From Bacteroidales bacterium (GTDB lineage Bacteria > Bacteroidota > Bacteroidia > Bacteroidales > Muribaculaceae), in contig SFER01000005.1 of the NCBI GenBank assembly GCA_004557195.1, positions 1 to 25,950 of the forward strand: a DNA stretch of 25,950 nucleotides, in the 5' to 3' direction. This document shows, piece by piece, positions 23,157-25,950 of this stretch (its first letter is position 1; each line of letters starts with the position of its first letter). The position numbers were made by a program, and so were the translations under genes. The notes below the pieces were generated by a model, which was given only the letters and a program-made list of their open reading frames with translations, was not told the DNA's origin and did not search any database.

Positions 23157-25565
23157 TTAGAAATTCACGCTAAGGCGCACATTGAACTGGCGGCGTGTGA
23201 GGTAGTTGGGCACGGCATACTGCATGTCGTTGACGTCGGTTACCCAGTAGTAGTTGCTCACATTTGAGATGTCGAGGAGGTTAAACACATCCACACCAAT
23301 CCACACGCTCTTGAAATAGCGCAGGAAATTGTCGGGACGCGCCTCGCCATTTTTGTATCCGCCCACGAGTTGGTAGCTTGCGCCGATGTCGATGCGCTTA
23401 TATGCCGGGGTGCGGAAATAGCCTTTGTCGCGTGTGCTGCGCGGTGCCGTGGTGGGCAATCCATCGGAATAGATGGCGCGCAGGTTGAATTTGATTTTCG
23501 GGAATTTAGGGAAAAAGTCGGTGAAGAACAGCGCGAAACTATATCGCTGGTCGGTGGGGCGCGGCACTTTCACTCCGTTGAGGTCCTCTTGGGTTTTCAT
23601 GAGCGAGACACTAATCCATGAATCTGTTCCGGGCACAAACTGACCGAAGAATTTCACATCGAGTCCGGCGATATATCCACTCGACTCGTTTCGCCCCGAA
23701 TACACCATTTTGAGGTTGTCGATTTCGTAAGGGATGAGATTGGCAAGATTTTTGTAGTACAATTCAGCCGAAAGTTTGAACGGGCGTTCCATCGCGCGGA
23801 AAGAATAGTCGGTTCCGGCAATCACATGGATGCTTCGTTGCGCCTTGATGTTGTTGTTGAGCACCACGATGGTGTTTCCATCGTCGTCGGTTACCTCTTC
23901 GCGGTATTCTTTATAGAATGGTGTCTGATAATACACACCTGCGGCGAGTCGCATCGAGAATCGTTCGTTAAACGCCGGCACGAGTCCCACGCTCGCACGC
24001 GGACTCACGAGGAATTGCTTGTTGTAGTCCCAGTAGGAGCAGCGCACACCGCCGTTTATCACCCACAATCCCATGCGGCTTTGCACCTTGTAGGTGTCCT
24101 GCGCGAAGAATGAGAAGCGGTTAGACGACAGATTGTTGCGCGACGACACATTATATATTACATTCACACCGGTGCCATCGACAGGGAGCGAATAGCCCGC
24201 CGAGTCGCGCACTTCCCACTCGCGCTGGCGGTCGTGGATGCTTTCGTGCACTAAGTTGGCACCATAGGTGAGGTTATGGAAGTTTATCGAGGTGTTTCCT
24301 CGCAATCCGAGGTTGAAAACACTCATTTTCAATCTCGTGCGAGCATGTTCGTGATATTTTCCCACGCCGAGTTCGCCGCCGATGGCGTCTTCGCCGTTGG
24401 TTCCGGCTTTGTCGAGCCAATATTCGCCCGAGATGTCGTATGCCACAAGTTCGTTGGTGAGGTATCCCGATGCAAGGAGCGAGAAATCGCTCGATTTGTT
24501 GTGCCTGTAATTGAGTGTGAGAGCGCCGAAATAGGTCTCGAATTTATCTTTTTCCTGTCCGTCGAAATACACGGTGAATTGCTTGGCATTGTTGGATGTG
24601 CCGAAACTGGTGCTTCGATTCTCGGGGGTGAAACGGTAGTCGTTCACCGAGATATAGCCGAGAAATCCCACTTTCACTTTCTTTCCGAGGCGCAAGTTGA
24701 GGTTGGTCTGGTAGTCGAGATACTGCGGGTCATATTCCCCCTTGGTTTCAAGCGAGCCGAGGAGCGAACTATTGCGCTTGTAGCGAACGCCGTGGAGTTG
24801 CGAGAAGTTGCCGGTGTTCTGCCCAAAGGAGGCATTTACCCCTTGAAGCGACAGTGCCAATGCCCCCTCATATTTCTCCGGCTCGCGATAGGTGATGTCG
24901 AGCACCGACGACATTCGGTCGCCATATTCGGCATTGAAACCGCCTGTCGAGAAGTTTACCGAGCCAACCATATCCGAATTTATGATGCTGAGTCCCTCCT
25001 GCTGTCCGCTGCTGATGAGTTGCGGGCGATATACTTCTATTCCGTTGATATACACGCTGTTTTCGTCATACGAGCCTCCGCGCACCATATACTGCGAACT
25101 CATCTCGTTCTTTGAACTGACACCTGCCATTGTGGTGATGAGCGATTCCACGCCGTTGCCTCCCGCGGTGGGCATCAACTGCAATTTGCTTGCGTCGATG
25201 GCTTGCATCGAGTTGGTTTGCTTCTTAAATTCCGTTACCTGCAACTCGCCGAGTTCGTGGCTCGACTTGAGGAGCCTCACATTTAGTGTCATCGAGCCCT
25301 TAGGCTTCACAAGTTGTCGTTTCAACTCCTTGTAGCCTATGCAGTTGAAAACAATCTCGATGGTGTCGCGTTTCGCCACATTTATCGTGTAGTCGCCATC
25401 GAGGTTGGTGTTTACGCCAATCGCAGTGCCGGCAACTCGCACAGTGGCAAATTCAATAGGCTCGTTCTCCTCGTTGGTAACCTTACCCGAAATTTTCACC
25501 TGTGCGCCGGCTGTCATAGCCGCCGCAGCAAGCACCAAAAGCAATATATATCTAAATCTTAACAT
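23157..25565 (-). CDS. TonB-dependent outer-membrane receptor
   Basis: This 802-residue protein imports a ligand through the outer membrane using TonB energy. A signal peptide (1-21, ending TAGAQ) precedes a carboxypeptidase-D-like regulatory domain (about 24-105: KISGKVTNEENEPIEFATV, then TNLDGDYTI). The plug domain (about 120-225) includes YMVRGGSYDENSVYINGIEVYRP-type residues at 159-180. The barrel fills the rest and ends with the terminal Phe expected for BAM insertion (RLSVNF). The ATG at 25565 is chosen because the signal peptide starts there; an upstream ATG at 25595 would add ten residues before it. There is no SusD partner next to it, so a SusC-type glycan role is not supported. The ligand is unknown. 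No consensus promoter was found in 25566-25712. Confidence 0.94.
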   Translation of the reverse strand: MLRFRYILLLVLAAAAMTAGAQVKISGKVTNEENEPIEFATVRVAGTAIGVNTNLDGDYTINVAKRDTIEIVFNCIGYKELKRQLVKPKGSMTLNVRLLKSSHELGELQVTEFKKQTNSMQAIDASKLQLMPTAGGNGVESLITTMAGVSSKNEMSSQYMVRGGSYDENSVYINGIEVYRPQLISSGQQEGLSIINSDMVGSVNFSTGGFNAEYGDRMSSVLDITYREPEKYEGALALSLQGVNASFGQNTGNFSQLHGVRYKRNSSLLGSLETKGEYDPQYLDYQTNLNLRLGKKVKVGFLGYISVNDYRFTPENRSTSFGTSNNAKQFTVYFDGQEKDKFETYFGALTLNYRHNKSSDFSLLASGYLTNELVAYDISGEYWLDKAGTNGEDAIGGELGVGKYHEHARTRLKMSVFNLGLRGNTSINFHNLTYGANLVHESIHDRQREWEVRDSAGYSLPVDGTGVNVIYNVSSRNNLSSNRFSFFAQDTYKVQSRMGLWVINGGVRCSYWDYNKQFLVSPRASVGLVPAFNERFSMRLAAGVYYQTPFYKEYREEVTDDDGNTIVVLNNNIKAQRSIHVIAGTDYSFRAMERPFKLSAELYYKNLANLIPYEIDNLKMVYSGRNESSGYIAGLDVKFFGQFVPGTDSWISVSLMKTQEDLNGVKVPRPTDQRYSFALFFTDFFPKFPKIKFNLRAIYSDGLPTTAPRSTRDKGYFRTPAYKRIDIGASYQLVGGYKNGEARPDNFLRYFKSVWIGVDVFNLLDISNVSNYYWVTDVNDMQYAVPNYLTRRQFNVRLSVNF

Positions 25566-25712
25566 TTTATTCACATTATAATATATATAACGCAAATCTC
25601 GCCCTAAAATTATATCAACCCCCTCTATTTCTCCTCATCACCCCACCCTGCAACCCGCTGCACCTGAGAATTACACTGTCGTTACATTTTTTCTCAATTT
25701 TTCACAAAAATA

Positions 25713-25744
25713 TTTGCTTTTCTTTCATTTATGTAGTAACTTTG
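25713..25744 (+). promoter_or_regulatory. Bacteroidetes promoter pointing out of the window
   Basis: TTTG at 25713-25716, a 20-bp spacer and TAACTTTG at 25737-25744 match the consensus. It faces right, away from the TonB receptor gene, and serves a gene beyond the window. Confidence 0.75.
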
Positions 25745-25950
25745 TGGTACTCAAGGGCAGCACCGGGGGAAAGTGTATTTAATCCTCTCTGTTTCTCAAA
25801 TTTTGCGATTTGGATTGGTTGTGAAACAAACAAAAGAATAAAAGTTTTTTTCTCACTTTTTCTTTTAAGCCGGTCTTCCCGAGGATTGAACGACACAAAA
25901 TTATAAGGCACTCGAAAAACAATATTTAATATAAACCCATAACGATTAAA
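25745..25950 (+). other. Long untranslated leader of a gene beyond the window
   Basis: About 200 nt follow the promoter without a convincing reading frame. A G-rich stretch (near 25755-25772) is followed by T-rich tracts (25845-25866) and an A-rich end. I see no strong hairpin and no riboswitch I recognise. The leader is longer than the 13 to 45 nt leaders inferred for several other genes here, so regulation in the RNA is possible. Confidence 0.45.

Noticed and set aside
23157..25565. TonB receptor as a SusC of a polysaccharide utilisation locus
   Set aside because: No SusD-like gene, glycoside hydrolase or sugar regulator lies beside it within the window.

Overview
The window looks like ordinary chromosome from a Bacteroidales bacterium, most likely near Muribaculaceae, Prevotella or Bacteroides. 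Three things support this. Many gene starts are preceded by the Bacteroidetes promoter TTTG-N19/20-TAnnTTTG. Strong Shine-Dalgarno sites are largely absent. The gene content is typical: LytTR/TPR-histidine kinase pair, TonB-dependent receptor with a carboxypeptidase-D-like N-terminal domain, WcaJ-type phosphosugar transferase, and adjacent DUF2520, kdsC and maf genes. The family assignment is inference; there is no rRNA in the window.

Layout. 1-352 is the trailing end of a CRISPR array with 36-bp repeats and 29-30-bp spacers; its cas genes, if present, lie outside the window. A rho-independent terminator (395-425) and a tandem 81-bp repeat (459-619), each copy holding a consensus promoter, separate the array from a plus-strand run: a glycerophosphodiester phosphodiesterase-family protein, a family 2 glycosyltransferase, RadC and a 67-residue exported or membrane peptide. 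Minus-strand dnaB meets this run tail to tail. Next is a minus-strand two-component operon (LytTR response regulator, then TPR histidine kinase). efp and rpmH are divergently transcribed; rpmH is a 50-codon gene that is easily missed. An ABC-F ATPase (+) converges on recQ (-), which overlaps an undecaprenyl-phosphate sugar transferase gene; a DUF349 repeat protein lies upstream.

Further right is a minus-strand run of an unknown 130-residue protein, an exported cyclophilin and an M16 peptidase. Then come a two-gene RyR-domain/CbrC operon and a ROK kinase. A plus-strand operon holds a nitroreductase, a DUF2520 Rossmann protein, a KdsC-like phosphatase and Maf. A TonB-dependent receptor (-) follows, and finally a strong plus-strand promoter whose roughly 200-nt leader runs off the end of the window.

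Functionally most of this is housekeeping: replication and repair (dnaB, radC, recQ), translation (efp, rpmH, ABC-F) and envelope or surface polysaccharide (GT2, WcaJ-like, KdsC, TonB receptor). The parts with most room for new biology are the duplicated promoter repeat beside the CRISPR array, the RyR-CbrC gene pair, the five-unit DUF349 protein and the complete lack of intergenic space at all three convergent gene junctions. I found no clear evidence for a complete undescribed system within the window.
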